DNA of 64,000 nt from RGIG3009 sp045596745 (GCA_045596745.1 JAZODA010000004.1:16464-80463); one strand, 5' to 3'; numbered from the stretch's first letter, positions 7,959 to 15,965 are shown. Notes: a model not told the origin generated them from the letters alone. Numbers and translations: made by a program.

Positions 7959-8753
7959 TTACTTCTGCCAGACGCGAATCCAGTCAACTTCCATCGGGTT
8001 GCACTTGGAACCGCCGAGAATCAACGTCTGCGGCTCCCACGCCATCGTGCTATACTGGTCGCTCAGGCACTCGCCTACGTACAGGCGCTCAGGCGGCGTG
8101 ACCTTTCCGTCGCCGTAGGTCATCACCATCGTCTGTACATCATCAAGGTATCCCTCGATGCGGCCGTCATCCCACAAGAACTGCATGGTGTGCCACTCGC
8201 AGTCGTCCAGACCGTCGGGACCACGCTTGTTCGTGTTGGTCGTTTTGTAGGAATACGGGCCTTTGTACACCGCGCGCTTCAGATGATGAATCGAGGTCGT
8301 CCAATAGCTGTCGCCCCAGTACTCCATCCAGTCCGGCTCTACCCATTCCAGGGTTTCGTCGGTGATTTTGTTGGGAGGGAACGACCAGACAGCGGGCACA
8401 CCCTTTTCGCCGGCCTCTTTATCATTCTTGCGCGGACGCGGAATGCGGATGCGGAACTCCAGCAGACCCTGACAGAAAGAGAATCCTGTGCGGGTGGTAG
8501 GATGATAGGTGCCGATACCATAGTTCCAACGGGAATCCACGTTGCAAAGCGTCAGGACACTATCCTTCACCGTGTAGTCGACACCTGCCGTAAGCGAGGT
8601 GTGGCAATACGGGCGTTCCACATACCAATTGTACCCTGCTTCACCGGTGTTGTCAACATCAATGGTGTCCAAGGAATCAAAATCATCCTCAAAAACCAGA
8701 TGAATCATACCGTGGTCTTTCGCAAGCTGCGGCGCTTCCTTTTTCATCCTCAT
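7959..8753 (-). CDS. GH16-like glycosidase, array copy 3
   Basis: 264 aa. The start at 8753 (MRMKKEAP) follows GAAGGG with a 5-nt spacer; the next ATG, 6 nt later, is an alternative. A longer frame to 8903 runs across a terminator and promoter and is rejected. The catalytic motif is EPDWMEYWGDSYWTTSIHH and the C-terminus EVDWIRVWQK. This copy has its own extended -10 promoter with an overlapping palindrome, so copies 3-2-1 form a transcription unit distinct from copies 5-4. It shares the YNWYVERPY segment with copy 1, suggesting these two are closest. Confidence 0.8.
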   Translation of the reverse strand: MRMKKEAPQLAKDHGMIHLVFEDDFDSLDTIDVDNTGEAGYNWYVERPYCHTSLTAGVDYTVKDSVLTLCNVDSRWNYGIGTYHPTTRTGFSFCQGLLEFRIRIPRPRKNDKEAGEKGVPAVWSFPPNKITDETLEWVEPDWMEYWGDSYWTTSIHHLKRAVYKGPYSYKTTNTNKRGPDGLDDCEWHTMQFLWDDGRIEGYLDDVQTMVMTYGDGKVTPPERLYVGECLSDQYSTMAWEPQTLILGGSKCNPMEVDWIRVWQK

Positions 8754-8791
8754 CACTGCCCTTCGCACGTTTTTTCGACGCTCAAAATTAC

Positions 8792-8807
8792 TGGTTTCAG
8801 TAAACCA
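8792..8807. promoter_or_regulatory. palindrome TGGTTT-N4-AAACCA, candidate operator
   Basis: A perfect 6-bp inverted repeat with a 4-bp centre that overlaps the -10 box of the GH16 copy 3 promoter. The position would let a bound repressor block RNA polymerase. No second copy was noticed in the window. Confidence 0.45.
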
Positions 8808-8827
8808 TATTTTCGGCAAAAAATCAA
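8799..8827 (-). promoter_or_regulatory. promoter of GH16 copies 3-2-1
   Basis: On the minus strand: TTGATT, 17-bp spacer ending in TGG (extended -10), TTTACT. It lies just past the terminator of copy 4. Confidence 0.6.
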
Positions 8828-8829
8828 CC

Positions 8830-8867
8830 CTTTTCCAAAAGAAAAGCGCCGATGGACACATCGGCGC
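8830..8867 (-). terminator. terminator after GH16 copy 4
   Basis: Perfect stem GCGCCGAT / ATCGGCGC with a 6-nt loop, followed on the minus strand by a T-rich tract. It splits the five-gene array into two transcription units. Confidence 0.8.
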
Positions 8868-8874
8868 CATACAT

Positions 8875-9669
8875 TTATTTCTGCCACACGCGAATCCAGT
8901 CAATTTCCACCGGATTGCACCAAGAACCGCTGATAATCAGCGCCTGCGGGTCGCGCTCCAGCGGCTGATACTCATCGCCGCGGCTCTCACCTGCATGCAG
9001 CCACGGCTCTGCCGGGAACAGCTCATTCGGCGCATAGCTGACACGAACGGCAAGCTCGCCATCCACATAGCTTTCAATCACGCCATCGTCCCACAAACAG
9101 GTCATGGTGTGCCACTCGCAATCCTCCAAGCCTTTCGGGCCGGCGTGGTTGTAGTTGCTAATCCAGTAATCCACCGGGCCATCGGGCTTTTCACGACGGG
9201 AATGGTGAATGGTGGTCGTCCAGAAGCCGTCGCCCCAATACTCCAGCCAGTCGGGTTCGACCCACTCTTTGGCGGCGTTGGAAAGCTTTTCGGGTGGGAA
9301 AGACCACACGGCAGGAATGCCGTCCTCTCCGGCCTCCTTGTCATTCTTTTGCGGACGCGGAATACGGAAACGGAACTCCAGCACGCCCTTGAAGAACGCA
9401 TAACCGACCTGCGTTTTCGGATGCAGGCTCACCAGGCCGAAGTTGTACATCGGGTTCTTCAGTTTGAGCGTGATGATGCTGTTTTCAACGGTGAAATCGT
9501 CCTTCTCCACAGGGGGAGCGGCGTACACGCGCTGCACATACCATTTGTAACCTTCCTTACCGGTGTTCTCCAAATCGATGGTATCCGGCGAATCAAAATC
9601 GTCTTCGAATGTCAGGTTGGTCATACCGCGCTCTTTGGCAAGCCACGGTGCTTCAATTGCCTTGCTCAT
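8875..9669 (-). CDS. GH16-like glycosidase, array copy 4
   Basis: 264 aa; start MSKAIEAP with a strong TAAGGAGGA site 8 nt upstream. The catalytic strand reads EPDWLEYWGDGFWTTTIHH (ExDxxE kept). The C-terminus is EIDWIRVWQK. No signal peptide. It is close to copy 5 in its N-terminal APWLAKE segment and its DEYQPLERDPQAL segment, so 4 and 5 look like the most recent duplicates. It is cotranscribed with copy 5 (13-nt gap) and ends at a terminator. Confidence 0.8.
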   Translation of the reverse strand: MSKAIEAPWLAKERGMTNLTFEDDFDSPDTIDLENTGKEGYKWYVQRVYAAPPVEKDDFTVENSIITLKLKNPMYNFGLVSLHPKTQVGYAFFKGVLEFRFRIPRPQKNDKEAGEDGIPAVWSFPPEKLSNAAKEWVEPDWLEYWGDGFWTTTIHHSRREKPDGPVDYWISNYNHAGPKGLEDCEWHTMTCLWDDGVIESYVDGELAVRVSYAPNELFPAEPWLHAGESRGDEYQPLERDPQALIISGSWCNPVEIDWIRVWQK

Positions 9670-9682
9670 TACGGTTTCCTCC

Positions 9683-10474
9683 TTATTTCTGCCACACGCG
9701 AATCCAATCAATCTCCAGCGGATTGCACCAGGAACCGCCCAGAATCAGCGCCTGCGGATCGCGCTCCAGCGGCTGATACTCATCGCCGTAGCTTTCGCCG
9801 GTGTGCCAATACGGAGCGGGCGACAGCTCCTTCGGCGCGTAGGTGATTTTCACCGTCGGCTCGCCGTCGATATAACCCTCGATTACACCGTCATCCCACA
9901 GATAGGTCAGCGTGTGCCACTCACCGTCGTTCAAGCCCACAGGCGCGCGGTGGTTGGGGTTGCTGATCCAGTAAATCTGCTTTCCCTTGCGGCATTCGCG
10001 CTTGGAGTGGTGTACCGTCAGCGTCCAGTAACCGTCGCCCCAGTATTCCATCCAGTCGGGCTCAACCCAGTCCACCGTATCGTCGGTAATTTTATCGGGC
10101 GGGAACGACCAGACGGCAGGCACGCCCTTTTCGCCGGCCTCCTTGTCGTTGGCGCGGGGACGCGGAATGCGGATGCGGAACTCCAGAACGCCCTTAAAGA
10201 AGGAATAGCCTGCCTTCGTTTGGGGGTTAAAGGTGCTGAGGCCATAGTTCCAGATGGAGTTTTCGCACGCCAGCTTCAGTACGCTGTCCTCCACGGTCAC
10301 ATCGGTCGGCTTCATCGGCTCTGCGCCGAAAGCGCGACAGGTGTACCACTTGAAGCCCTCTTTGCCGGTGTTTTCAAGGTCGATGGTGTCCAGCGTTTCG
10401 AAATCGTCTTCGAAGACCAGTTTGGTCATACCGTTCTCTTTCGCAAGCCACGGTGCTTCGATGATTTTGCTCAT
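9683..10474 (-). CDS. GH16-like glycosidase, array copy 5
   Basis: 263 aa and first gene of the array in transcription order. Start MSKIIEAP follows CGGAGGG with an 8-nt spacer; the longer frame to 10579 overlaps the promoter. The catalytic motif is EPDWMEYWGDGYWTLTVHH and the C-terminus EIDWIRVWQK. No signal peptide or membrane anchor, which is unusual for GH16, whose members normally act outside the cell. A shared ancestor with copies 1-4 is clear from the conserved FEDDF, ExDxxE and IRVWQ blocks. Confidence 0.8.
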   Translation of the reverse strand: MSKIIEAPWLAKENGMTKLVFEDDFETLDTIDLENTGKEGFKWYTCRAFGAEPMKPTDVTVEDSVLKLACENSIWNYGLSTFNPQTKAGYSFFKGVLEFRIRIPRPRANDKEAGEKGVPAVWSFPPDKITDDTVDWVEPDWMEYWGDGYWTLTVHHSKRECRKGKQIYWISNPNHRAPVGLNDGEWHTLTYLWDDGVIEGYIDGEPTVKITYAPKELSPAPYWHTGESYGDEYQPLERDPQALILGGSWCNPLEIDWIRVWQK

Positions 10475-10511
10475 TCGTTGTCCCTCCGTTTTTAACAATT
10501 TCCATGTGTTC

Positions 10512-10540
10512 ATTGTACCCGATACCCCTGTCAAATGCAA
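10512..10540 (-). promoter_or_regulatory. promoter of GH16 copies 5-4
   Basis: Minus strand: TTGCAT, 17-bp spacer, TACAAT. A TTGACA hexamer inside the spacer is too close to the -10 (11 bp) to be the -35. Confidence 0.6.
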
Positions 10541-10579
10541 CACTTTCCGGGTAAAAACGTTCCGTACAAATTTATACAA

Positions 10580-10614
10580 AATAAGACGGGGCCCTATCGG
10601 AGCCCCGTCTTATT
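10580..10614 (-). terminator. terminator of the SHOCT membrane-protein gene
   Basis: 13-bp perfect stem (AATAAGACGGGGC and its complement) with a 9-nt loop, 3 nt past the stop of the minus-strand gene at 10618; a T-rich tail follows on the minus strand. Confidence 0.85.
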
Positions 10615-10617
10615 CTG

Positions 10618-11439
10618 TCACAGCCCGAGAAGCTGCTTTTTCTTCGCTTCAAAATCCTCTTCGGAAATCACACCGGTATCCAACAACTCTTTATATTTCT
10701 TCAGTATATCGGTCTCATCTGTTACGGTGATATTCTCCGATGTCTTCGCCTTTTCCTCACGTTGCGCCAGCAAGCTCGTGATTTTTTCACAAATCTCGTC
10801 CGCATTTTTAATGCGACCGCAGGTGAACTTCTTGGATGCGGTCATAACCTTTACCGAACACTTGCCATGCTCCACCAACGTCACGGAATCAAGAGGCAAT
10901 GTGAAGCGGCGGCCAAACGCACCCGCACCATAAATGCACTTATCAGTCACAGTGATACGGCTGCGATCCAGCCAACTCTGCAAGAACAGTGAAACAAGGA
11001 ATATTGCTCCGGTGGTAATGCACATCTCAGCGCACACAGCGTCCCCGTAAATGTGCCATGCATAACTCAACGCGCTGGAATATCTGGTTACAATACAGTC
11101 AACATAATAGCCACCGTACGCATTGTAATGCAAACAATATTCCAACGAGTGGGTATGGTTGGTATAACTACGCTTGGCATATTCCATAGCCTCGCCGTAA
11201 TCCACAAAAAAGTACACCGACACCGCCGTGATAATCAGCAGAAAAAGCACAGAAACAAGCGTATACTTCTTCCGAGCACCAACCGCCAAAACCTCCTCAC
11301 ACTCCGATGCTCCGAGCGGCTTCTTTGGTTTCACGGCCAAAATCACCATGAAAACGGAAATCAGCAACAGCACCGCAGGCAAGAAAAGCAAAATACCATT
11401 ATAATCGGTCGCACAAGTCATCCAATCACTAAAACTCAT
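10618..11439 (-). CDS. SHOCT-domain membrane protein
   Basis: 273 aa. The start at MSFSDW follows GGAGGGA with a 7-nt spacer. Hydrophobic segments at about residues 16-37 and 62-85 and near 145-165 suggest two or three membrane helices; residues about 165-235 look like a PH-like (bacterial PH) strand region; residues 240-273 are a SHOCT short C-terminal domain (LLDTGVISEEDFEAKKKQLLGL). SHOCT tails commonly mediate oligomerisation in superinfection-immunity or stress proteins. Base composition is more AT-rich than the neighbours. It is divergent from an Xre regulator and shares palindromic operators with it, so the pair is probably a self-contained unit. Function unknown. Confidence 0.75.
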   Translation of the reverse strand: MSFSDWMTCATDYNGILLFLPAVLLLISVFMVILAVKPKKPLGASECEEVLAVGARKKYTLVSVLFLLIITAVSVYFFVDYGEAMEYAKRSYTNHTHSLEYCLHYNAYGGYYVDCIVTRYSSALSYAWHIYGDAVCAEMCITTGAIFLVSLFLQSWLDRSRITVTDKCIYGAGAFGRRFTLPLDSVTLVEHGKCSVKVMTASKKFTCGRIKNADEICEKITSLLAQREEKAKTSENITVTDETDILKKYKELLDTGVISEEDFEAKKKQLLGL

Positions 11440-11465
11440 AATATATCCCTCCAAGTCTTTTTATA

Positions 11466-11490
11466 GCCTATATAGTATCATATATAGCCC
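11466..11490. promoter_or_regulatory. palindromic operator (CTATATA-N6-TATATAG)
   Basis: A 7-bp inverted repeat (11468-11487) flanked by GCC on both sides, covering the -10 box and part of the spacer of the minus-strand promoter. Likely site for the divergent Xre protein. Confidence 0.55.
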
Positions 11491-11500
11491 ACCTTGTCAA
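11472..11500 (-). promoter_or_regulatory. promoter of the SHOCT gene
   Basis: Minus strand: perfect TTGACA, 17-bp spacer ending in TGA (extended -10), TACTAT. One of the strongest promoters in the window, so it must be kept silent by repression if the gene is not constitutive. Confidence 0.8.
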
Positions 11501-11510
11501 GAAAACCCAT

Positions 11511-11527
11511 CTATAATTAGCCTATAG
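11511..11527. promoter_or_regulatory. second palindrome (CTATA-N7-TATAG) over the xre -10 box
   Basis: Five-bp inverted repeat enclosing TATAAT (11512-11517), the likely -10 of the plus-strand xre gene, whose -35 is weak. Similar half-sites to the palindrome at 11466-11490 suggest autorepression. Confidence 0.5.
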
Positions 11528-11547
11528 AAATAACTAAGGAGGATATT

Positions 11548-11790
11548 ATGGACACCTATTCCGCTGTCAGAAGCAGGCTCCTCATCCTCTGTGATGAACG
11601 GCGTGTTTCTATTCACAAGTTGGCAACCGATGCCGCTGTGCCGCCATCTACCATCAAAAACATCCTGTATGGAAAAAGCAAAAACCCCGGAATTGTTACA
11701 CTAAAAATGCTTTGTGACGGTTTAGGTATTTCACTTGTCGAATTCTTTGATGCGCCGGAGTTTAAAACACTCGAACAAGAAATAAAATAA
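11548..11790 (+). CDS. Xre-family helix-turn-helix repressor
   Basis: 80 aa, almost only an HTH_3/Cro-C1 domain: residues about 8-62 hold five helices with KLATDAAVPPSTIKNILYG as the recognition turn, and the tail SLVEFFDAPE is typical of small Xre proteins. RBS TAAGGAGGA is 5 nt from the ATG. The only other gene it could obviously control is the divergent SHOCT membrane protein. Composition is AT-richer than the flanking glycosidase and cell-wall genes. Confidence 0.88.
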   Translation: MDTYSAVRSRLLILCDERRVSIHKLATDAAVPPSTIKNILYGKSKNPGIVTLKMLCDGLGISLVEFFDAPEFKTLEQEIK

Positions 11791-11792
11791 AA

Positions 11793-11823
11793 AACGCCCT
11801 CCCGATTGTTTCGGGAGGGCGTT
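11793..11823. terminator. terminator between convergent xre and S41 genes
   Basis: 13-bp stem (AACGCCCTCCCGA and complement), 5-nt loop; the T-run is on the minus-strand side, so it mainly ends the S41 gene cluster, with weaker action on xre. Confidence 0.88.
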
Positions 11824-11832
11824 CATCGTTTG

Positions 11833-13116
11833 TTATTCCTGTGTCGCAGTGGTTTGTTCCGTCTCCGCCACGGTCGTTGTCGTGGTGGTCGAAGTCGTGG
11901 TCGTCGTCACCGTCGTATCCGGTGTGGACACGTTCTGATTGCTCTTAACCGCTTCGACCGCCGCGCGAAGCTGATCGTCCTCGCTGTAGGTCAGTAAATC
12001 GAAACGCTGCATCTTATCCCACGAAAGATCCTTGATACGGTCAGGCATCAGGCCCTTATCCGCCCAGTTTTTACCGCTCTTCATCAGCAGAATCTCGCCC
12101 ACCGTCAAGCGGACAGCCGCTTTATCCGAAGCCAGCGAGAAATACTCCTGTACCACCGCTTTGCCGGCGGTGCTGCCGCCGACCAGCGTGGTCTTGGAAA
12201 GGTCACGCATAACACCGGCGAACAACTCGGCTTCACCCTCGGTGCTGCCGTTAATCAGCGTAGCAGTGCGGGCAGTCATTTCGTACGGGTCGGAAGCCGT
12301 ATAAGTATCGGTGGAGTTCTTCTGCACACAGGTCGCATACGGACCGCTCGGCAGCAGATATCCCAAAATTTCCTTTACCGCCGACAGACTGCCGCCGGGG
12401 TTGTTGCGCAGGTCAAACACAAAATACTGCGCGCCCTGACGGGTCAGCTCGTTGTACACGTTCTTGAACTGCATCGCCGTCAAGTTGTTGAAACTGCGAA
12501 TGCGAATGTAACCGACCGTGTCTTGAACAACGCTGCCCTCCACACCGGGGTCGGTGTAGGTGTTGACCGTCAGTTCCACCGCCGAATCTTCGCCGCCGCG
12601 CGTCAGCGTAAGCATCATTTTTTCGCTGTTGTCCAGCTTATCCGCCATCGTGGTGTAGGAAGCACCCGTCATGGTTTCGCCGTCCACCACCGACACGATA
12701 TCGCCCTTTTTGACACCGGCCAGCGCCGCCGGAGAGGTTTCTGCCACATAGGAAACCGTCAATTTGTTGTCGGTTCCCACCGTCACCTCAAAGCCGAAGC
12801 CGCTATAGTTACCGGCAAGCTCGCTTTGCACGGTTTTGTAGGCGTCCGCCGAAAGATACTCGGCATAAGGGTCGTTCAGACCTTCCAGATATCCCTTTGC
12901 CAACGCGATACGCAGCAATTCCTCGTCGATGGTGTACTTGCCGCGCGCCGCCGAATCAATCTCATCCAGATAATCGTACATTGCCTGACGTTGACCCACG
13001 TCGCTGACCAGCGCACTGAAATGCCGCATAGCCAGCATCATGGTAGCGGACACAGTCAATGCGACCGCAAGAATACATACGGCGACTGCCGCACCCAAAG
13101 AAACTTTTCGGTTCAT
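11833..13116 (-). CDS. S41-family C-terminal-processing protease homologue, catalytic Ser missing
   Basis: 427 aa. An N-terminal signal anchor (residues about 6-30), a PDZ domain (about 95-175), an S41 tail-protease domain (about 185-370) and a Thr-rich tail (residues about 398-420) are visible. In S41 enzymes the Ser nucleophile precedes the Lys base by 25 residues. Here Lys319 (GGSTAGKAVVQ) is present, but position 294, inside NGSTEGEAELFAG, is Gly (codon GGT) where active relatives have STASAAE. It thus looks like a pseudo-protease or one with an altered mechanism. It is the last gene of the ftsE-ftsX-M23 cluster and probably works outside the membrane with the M23 protein. Confidence 0.85.
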   Translation of the reverse strand: MNRKVSLGAAVAVCILAVALTVSATMMLAMRHFSALVSDVGQRQAMYDYLDEIDSAARGKYTIDEELLRIALAKGYLEGLNDPYAEYLSADAYKTVQSELAGNYSGFGFEVTVGTDNKLTVSYVAETSPAALAGVKKGDIVSVVDGETMTGASYTTMADKLDNSEKMMLTLTRGGEDSAVELTVNTYTDPGVEGSVVQDTVGYIRIRSFNNLTAMQFKNVYNELTRQGAQYFVFDLRNNPGGSLSAVKEILGYLLPSGPYATCVQKNSTDTYTASDPYEMTARTATLINGSTEGEAELFAGVMRDLSKTTLVGGSTAGKAVVQEYFSLASDKAAVRLTVGEILLMKSGKNWADKGLMPDRIKDLSWDKMQRFDLLTYSEDDQLRAAVEAVKSNQNVSTPDTTVTTTTTSTTTTTTVAETEQTTATQE

Positions 13117-13143
13117 CAGACTCTGCCCCCCATCCGCCGTTCA

Positions 13144-14370
13144 TTACGGCTGTTTGATATATCCGTTCTTCACCGCGTCCACACGGACGTTGTCCACACG
13201 CACCTCAAAGTGCAGATGCGCGCCGTAAGAGTTACCGGTGTTACCGACCTGACCCAGTACGGTCATACCACCAACCACCGTCTGTCCCACTTTTACGCTG
13301 GGAGAATACCGCATATGCGCATACAGCGTTACGATGCGGCGACCTGCCGAATCCAGACCGTGGTCAATCATCACGAAGTTACCGTAGCTGTAGTGCATAT
13401 TCTGCACCTTGATAACCGTACCGTCCGCAGCGGCAACGATACTCGAGCCGAGGCAACCGGGCTTGGCAATATCCGTGCCGCCGTGGTAGTCTCCCATGCT
13501 GGAACGATAACCGAAGTGCGAAGAAATGCGGTACACGCCGGGCACCGGCCAGTGCATCGTGCCGTTGTAGCTACCGGTCGCCGTTGTCGCGGCAAGCAGC
13601 TTTTCAATTTCCTTGTCCAGCTTGTCTTCCGCTTCCTTAATCTTCTTCAGGCGCTTTTCGTAAGTATTCATCTGCTTTTCCAAGGAATCACGCTCGTTGC
13701 GCGCCTTGGTGTACAGCGAATCCAGCTTGGCGTAGTTGGCGTCCAGTTCCGCTTTCATTTCCAGCGTCTGTGCCTTTTCTTTTTCGGTTTCCGCCTTCTC
13801 GGCTTCCACCTCTTTTTTCTTCTGCTGAATCGAAGCCTTTTCCGCTTCCGCCTTATCCATCAGCGCTTTGTCGTGGGCGGCAACCGCTTCCACAATCTTG
13901 TTTTTCAGCAGAAAATCCTCATAATTGTCGGAATCCATCAGCAACTGCAGCGAAGAGTAGTTGCCAGTCATTTCGATGGCGCGAAGGCGCTTTTTCAGCT
14001 TTGCCATCATGGCATCCAGTTCCGCCTGCTTCTGCTCGATTTCGACAGAGAGGGCTGCGATATTGGCTTCCTGTTCGGCGATCTCAGCGTCCAACCGCTC
14101 GATTTCCTTGCGGTAAGCATCCACCTGCTTTTCCATGTTGCTGACTTGATTCTGCAGGTTCTGCACCTTTTTCTTCTGGTCGTCGATGCTGTCGCCCAGC
14201 TCGTCGATCTCCGCTTCCAGCTCTTTCTGCTGCTCTTTCAGATCGGCAAGCTCGTTTTTCTTATCGGTAATCTGATCGGCCGCCACGTTAATCGGCAACG
14301 AGAACATCAGCGATGTCATCATCGTCACCAACGTCAGCAACGTGATCAGACGTAAACCGTGTTTTTTCAT
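13144..14370 (-). CDS. EnvC/NlpD-like M23 peptidoglycan hydrolase or activator
   Basis: 408 aa, start MKKHGLRL with GGAGG 8 nt upstream. There is a signal peptide (residues 1-31, cut near VAA-DQ), a long coiled coil (about 32-255), a short linker, and a LytM/M23 domain (about 275-400). The zinc ligands are intact: HGGTD, and HLHFE for the third ligand. Coiled coil plus M23 is the architecture of FtsEX partners that open the cell wall at division or elongation. The neighbours upstream are ftsE and ftsX, which fits that role. Unlike E. coli EnvC, the catalytic site looks complete, so it may cut peptidoglycan itself. Confidence 0.9.
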   Translation of the reverse strand: MKKHGLRLITLLTLVTMMTSLMFSLPINVAADQITDKKNELADLKEQQKELEAEIDELGDSIDDQKKKVQNLQNQVSNMEKQVDAYRKEIERLDAEIAEQEANIAALSVEIEQKQAELDAMMAKLKKRLRAIEMTGNYSSLQLLMDSDNYEDFLLKNKIVEAVAAHDKALMDKAEAEKASIQQKKKEVEAEKAETEKEKAQTLEMKAELDANYAKLDSLYTKARNERDSLEKQMNTYEKRLKKIKEAEDKLDKEIEKLLAATTATGSYNGTMHWPVPGVYRISSHFGYRSSMGDYHGGTDIAKPGCLGSSIVAAADGTVIKVQNMHYSYGNFVMIDHGLDSAGRRIVTLYAHMRYSPSVKVGQTVVGGMTVLGQVGNTGNSYGAHLHFEVRVDNVRVDAVKNGYIKQP

Positions 14371-14395
14371 GCGTTGTTCCTCCAAACAGCAGGAC

Positions 14396-15286
14396 TTATT
14401 CCGCGTTCTCTTTCAGGTAGCGCGACAGCGAGATGGTGCTGCCGATGATACCAATCACCACACCGACCGCCATAAAGCCGGCAAGCAACTGCCACCACAC
14501 CGACTCAAACGGCACCGGCACAAACTTGTCACCGAATTCCACCAGACGCACAAGCAACTCGTACGCACCGTAAATGATACCATACGCCACACCGCCGGCG
14601 ATAACGCCCAGCGTAATGCCTTCCACCACGAAGGGGAAGCGGATGAAACGACGGGTTGCGCCCACCGAGCGCATAATGTAGATTTCCAAGCGACGGCTGT
14701 ACACCGTCAGCTTAATGGTGTTCACAATGATGAACAGGGACACAAGCAACAAGAGACCGACAATCGCCAGACCCACGGTAAAGACCATGCTACGGGCACT
14801 GGTGAGCATTTTTGCCATTGCGGCATCGTAGTCTACCTGCTCAATACCTTTGACCGCTTCAATCTTTTCTACCGTCGTGGTAAACACGGCCAAATCCTCA
14901 AAGTGGATGATGTAGGTGTCCGGCAGCGGGTTGTCCTCTTCCAAATCCTCCAAAAGCGTGCCGATGTCGGGATCGTTCGTATACTCCAGCAAAAGTTCTT
15001 CTTTGGAGTGGAAGTCTACCGACGCCACGTTCTTAATGTCTTTGAGCTGCTTTTCAATGGACGCAAGCTCGTCCTTTTCCAAGCCCTGCTCGGCGTATGC
15101 CACAACTACGTTTTCTTTGTAAATCTCTTCAAAACCGTGGTCGATGTTTTCGGTCAGCAGATAGGCGCAGCCGGTGATGAGCAAGCAGCACACCAGCACC
15201 AGAATCGACGCTGCCGACATAAAGCCGTTTTTGAACATACCGCGATAGCCTTCGCGGATGAGGAAACGGAGCGTGTTAAATCTCAT
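14396..15286 (-). CDS. ftsX: cell-division ABC transporter permease FtsX
   Basis: 296 aa with the FtsX topology: a helix at about residues 22-43, a large extracellular domain (about 45-170), then three helices (about 172-195, 225-250, 262-285). It forms the FtsEX complex that transmits ATP hydrolysis by FtsE to an extracellular hydrolase, here most likely the M23 protein encoded 25 nt downstream. The start overlaps the end of ftsE by 11 nt, implying translational coupling. Confidence 0.93.
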   Translation of the reverse strand: MRFNTLRFLIREGYRGMFKNGFMSAASILVLVCCLLITGCAYLLTENIDHGFEEIYKENVVVAYAEQGLEKDELASIEKQLKDIKNVASVDFHSKEELLLEYTNDPDIGTLLEDLEEDNPLPDTYIIHFEDLAVFTTTVEKIEAVKGIEQVDYDAAMAKMLTSARSMVFTVGLAIVGLLLLVSLFIIVNTIKLTVYSRRLEIYIMRSVGATRRFIRFPFVVEGITLGVIAGGVAYGIIYGAYELLVRLVEFGDKFVPVPFESVWWQLLAGFMAVGVVIGIIGSTISLSRYLKENAE

Positions 15287-15965
15287 ACATTTCCACCTCC
15301 GGTTCCTTGCTGTCGGCGATGACCATACCGTCCTGAATCTGAATCACACGACGACCAAACGACTCGACCAGATCGTGCTCGTGCGTAACCACCAGAATGG
15401 TCGTGCCGCGACGGTTAATCTCGGTGAGCAGCTCCATAATTTCGTAGGACAGCTCCGGGTCAATGTTACCGGTAGGCTCGTCCGCGATAATCAGCGCCGG
15501 GTTGTTCACCAGCGCACGGGCAAGACCCACACGCTGCTGTTCACCGCCCGACAGCTCCATCGGGAAGTTTTTCGCCTTGTTCTGCAGACCGACCAGTCCG
15601 AGAATATACGGCACACGACGGCGAATCTCGCGGCGGGAAGCACCCACAACGCGCATCGCAAACGCCACGTTGTCAAACACCGTCATCGTGTTAATCAGGC
15701 GGAAATCCTGAAACACAATGCCCATCGAGCGGCGCAGATACGGAATCTGGCGACGCTTGAGCTTGGACAGCTTGAAGTTGCTGACAATCACTTCGCCCGA
15801 GGTGGCCACCTCTTCGCGGGTAATCAGCTTCATAAAGGTACTTTTACCGGCACCCGATGCGCCGACGATAAACACAAATTCACCGTCGTCAATCTTGATA
15901 TCCACGCCTTTGAGCGCTTCAATACCGGTATCGTAGACCTTATGTACGTTTCGAAATTCGATCAA
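15276..15965 (-). CDS. ftsE: cell-division ATP-binding protein FtsE
   Basis: 229 aa. Walker A is GASGAGKST, the signature LSGGEQQRVGLARA, and Walker B LIIADEPTG. The start is a TTG codon (15963-15965), giving the family's usual MIEF N-terminus, with AGGAGGTG upstream; a longer reading from another TTG adds eight atypical residues. It energises FtsX to control peptidoglycan hydrolysis at the membrane. Confidence 0.93.
   Translation of the reverse strand: MIEFRNVHKVYDTGIEALKGVDIKIDDGEFVFIVGASGAGKSTFMKLITREEVATSGEVIVSNFKLSKLKRRQIPYLRRSMGIVFQDFRLINTMTVFDNVAFAMRVVGASRREIRRRVPYILGLVGLQNKAKNFPMELSGGEQQRVGLARALVNNPALIIADEPTGNIDPELSYEIMELLTEINRRGTTILVVTHEHDLVESFGRRVIQIQDGMVIADSKEPEVEMYEI

Noticed and set aside
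8754..8903. 50-residue N-terminal extension of GH16 copy 3
   Set aside because: It runs through the copy 4 terminator and the copy 3 promoter; sequence unlike any GH16 N-terminus.
10529..10534. TTGACA as -35 of the GH16 copy 5 promoter
   Set aside because: Only 11 bp from the TACAAT -10; TTGCAT at 17 bp is better placed.
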